From Dehalococcoidia bacterium (GTDB lineage Bacteria; Chloroflexota; Dehalococcoidia; Lucifugimonadales; UBA3495), in NCBI GenBank assembly GCA_022823105.1, contig JAJDXU010000193.1, positions 1-6,252 on the forward strand: DNA of 6,252 nt, given 5' to 3'. Under the pieces are notes generated by a model. That model was not told the DNA's origin. It made no database searches and saw nothing but the letters and a program-made list of their open reading frames with translations. Shown in pieces: positions 5,795 to 6,252 of the stretch. A program made the position numbers and the translations under genes. Numbering within the stretch: the first letter of the stretch is position 1; each line of letters opens with the position of its first letter.

Positions 5795-5817
5795 GCATCG
5801 CGTTTAGCCAGGGTTTT
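5789..5817 (+). terminator. Intrinsic terminator of the B12 riboswitch
   Basis: ACCCTGGC (5789-5796) and GCCAGGGT (5807-5814) pair over 8 bp with a 10-nt loop and are followed directly by T's through 5817. It sits 28 nt before the cbiE start and 100 nt after the aptamer P1. This places control at the level of transcription elongation rather than hiding of the ribosome site. Confidence 0.85.
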
Positions 5818-5844
5818 CAATTTAGCACGTACCGCGGAAACAGC

Positions 5845-6252
5845 ATGACTATCGCCGAAACAGGCACCACAATGACCGTCGTGGCCGTCGGGCCGGGTGA
5901 TCCCGAGTTTCTGACCGTCAAGGGCCGAGAAACCCTGGCTAACGCCGACCTGGTGGTGGGCTTCAAAACGGTCTTGGACGTTGTGTCCGACCACACCGGC
6001 CACGCCGAAGTCCGACCGATGGCCTACCGGGACCAGGAATCGGTTCTGGACTACGCCCAGGAGCAGGCTCAACAGGGCAAGGACTGCGTCGTGTGCGTCT
6101 GGGGCGATCTGAACGTTTCTGCCAAAGAGTTGCTGAACCGGGTCCGCCGACGCGCTGACACCGTGAAACTGGTGCCTGGCGTAAGCAGTGTGCAGATCGC
6201 CTGCGCTCGCGCCGGAATCTCGCTTGAGGAATCGCTGTTCATCACATTGCAC
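5845..6252 (+). CDS. cbiE: Cobalt-precorrin-7 (C5)-methyltransferase CbiE, N-terminal part (3' truncated by window)
   Basis: The frame is open for 136 codons from ATG 5845 to the window edge. CbiE is an S-adenosylmethionine-dependent tetrapyrrole methylase that methylates C5 of the corrin ring in cobalamin synthesis. Evidence is the N-terminal AVGPGDPEFLTVKG (14-27), ADLVVGF (34-40), a glycine turn at WGD (86-88), and the LVPGVSSVQIACARAGIS segment (109-126) followed by SLFITLH (130-136), which is characteristic of CbiE and of the N-terminal half of CobL. Whether the gene is CbiE alone or a CbiE-CbiT (CobL) fusion cannot be told here. The start is uncertain: ATG 5845 has only GGAA nearby, while ATG 5872 (residue 10) lies just before the family's first strand. 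The cobalamin riboswitch and terminator immediately upstream independently support a B12 role. The usual GDP loop reads GDLNVSA, a divergence. Confidence 0.88.
   Translation, partial: MTIAETGTTMTVVAVGPGDPEFLTVKGRETLANADLVVGFKTVLDVVSDHTGHAEVRPMAYRDQESVLDYAQEQAQQGKDCVVCVWGDLNVSAKELLNRVRRRADTVKLVPGVSSVQIACARAGISLEESLFITLH

Noticed and set aside
5505..5807. 100-codon plus-strand open frame before cbiE
   Set aside because: It lies entirely on the cobalamin riboswitch and its expression platform; the translation shows no domain and the RNA conservation explains the sequence.
5542..6252. Long minus-strand open frame opposite cbiE and the leader
   Set aside because: It is the antisense of cbiE codons in G+C-rich DNA. 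The plus strand encodes a recognisable methylase, while this frame resembles nothing.

Overview
The window is about 6.25 kb of G+C-rich bacterial DNA. Gene content points to an uncultured member of the Chloroflexota, such as the marine SAR202 or Dehalococcoidia type. The reasons are a cytidylate-kinase-like protein next to a rhomboid protease, an orphan molybdenum-hydroxylase large subunit with a MoaD-like partner, and a B12 leader ahead of cbiE. This placement is inference from gene content; there is no rRNA or other phylogenetic marker in the window.

Left block (1-1262): the 3' end of a cytidylate-kinase-like gene is followed after 2 nt by a GTG-started rhomboid intramembrane serine protease with an intact Ser/His dyad. 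A perfect 9-bp palindrome separates this pair from the convergent gene on the minus strand.

Central block (1245-5031): a minus-strand beta-keto acid cleavage enzyme (BKACE, DUF849) and a plus-strand xanthine dehydrogenase/CoxL-type molybdopterin-binding subunit are divergent across about 230 bp. That gap holds a weak promoter candidate overlapped by an inverted repeat. The large subunit is followed by a palindromic repeat and then a MoaD/ThiS-family protein ending in Gly-Gly-Gly. The FAD and [2Fe-2S] subunits expected for this enzyme family are not in the window.

Right block (5059-6252): a short minus-strand membrane protein looks like the N-terminal stub of a larger DUF3352-like protein. 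Next comes a strong sigma70-type promoter (TTGACA, 17-bp spacer, TACATT), a clear cobalamin riboswitch and an intrinsic terminator. The last gene is cbiE (cobalt-precorrin C5-methyltransferase), cut by the window edge. This is feedback control of cobalamin synthesis by transcription attenuation. The sequence shows a specific 7-bp antiterminator pairing that would be mutually exclusive with the terminator.

The most interesting items are the attenuation circuit before cbiE, the orphan molybdenum-hydroxylase plus MoaD pair, and the BKACE with altered active-site positions. I found no CRISPR array, tRNA, rRNA, insertion sequence or phage gene, and no clearly new multi-gene system.
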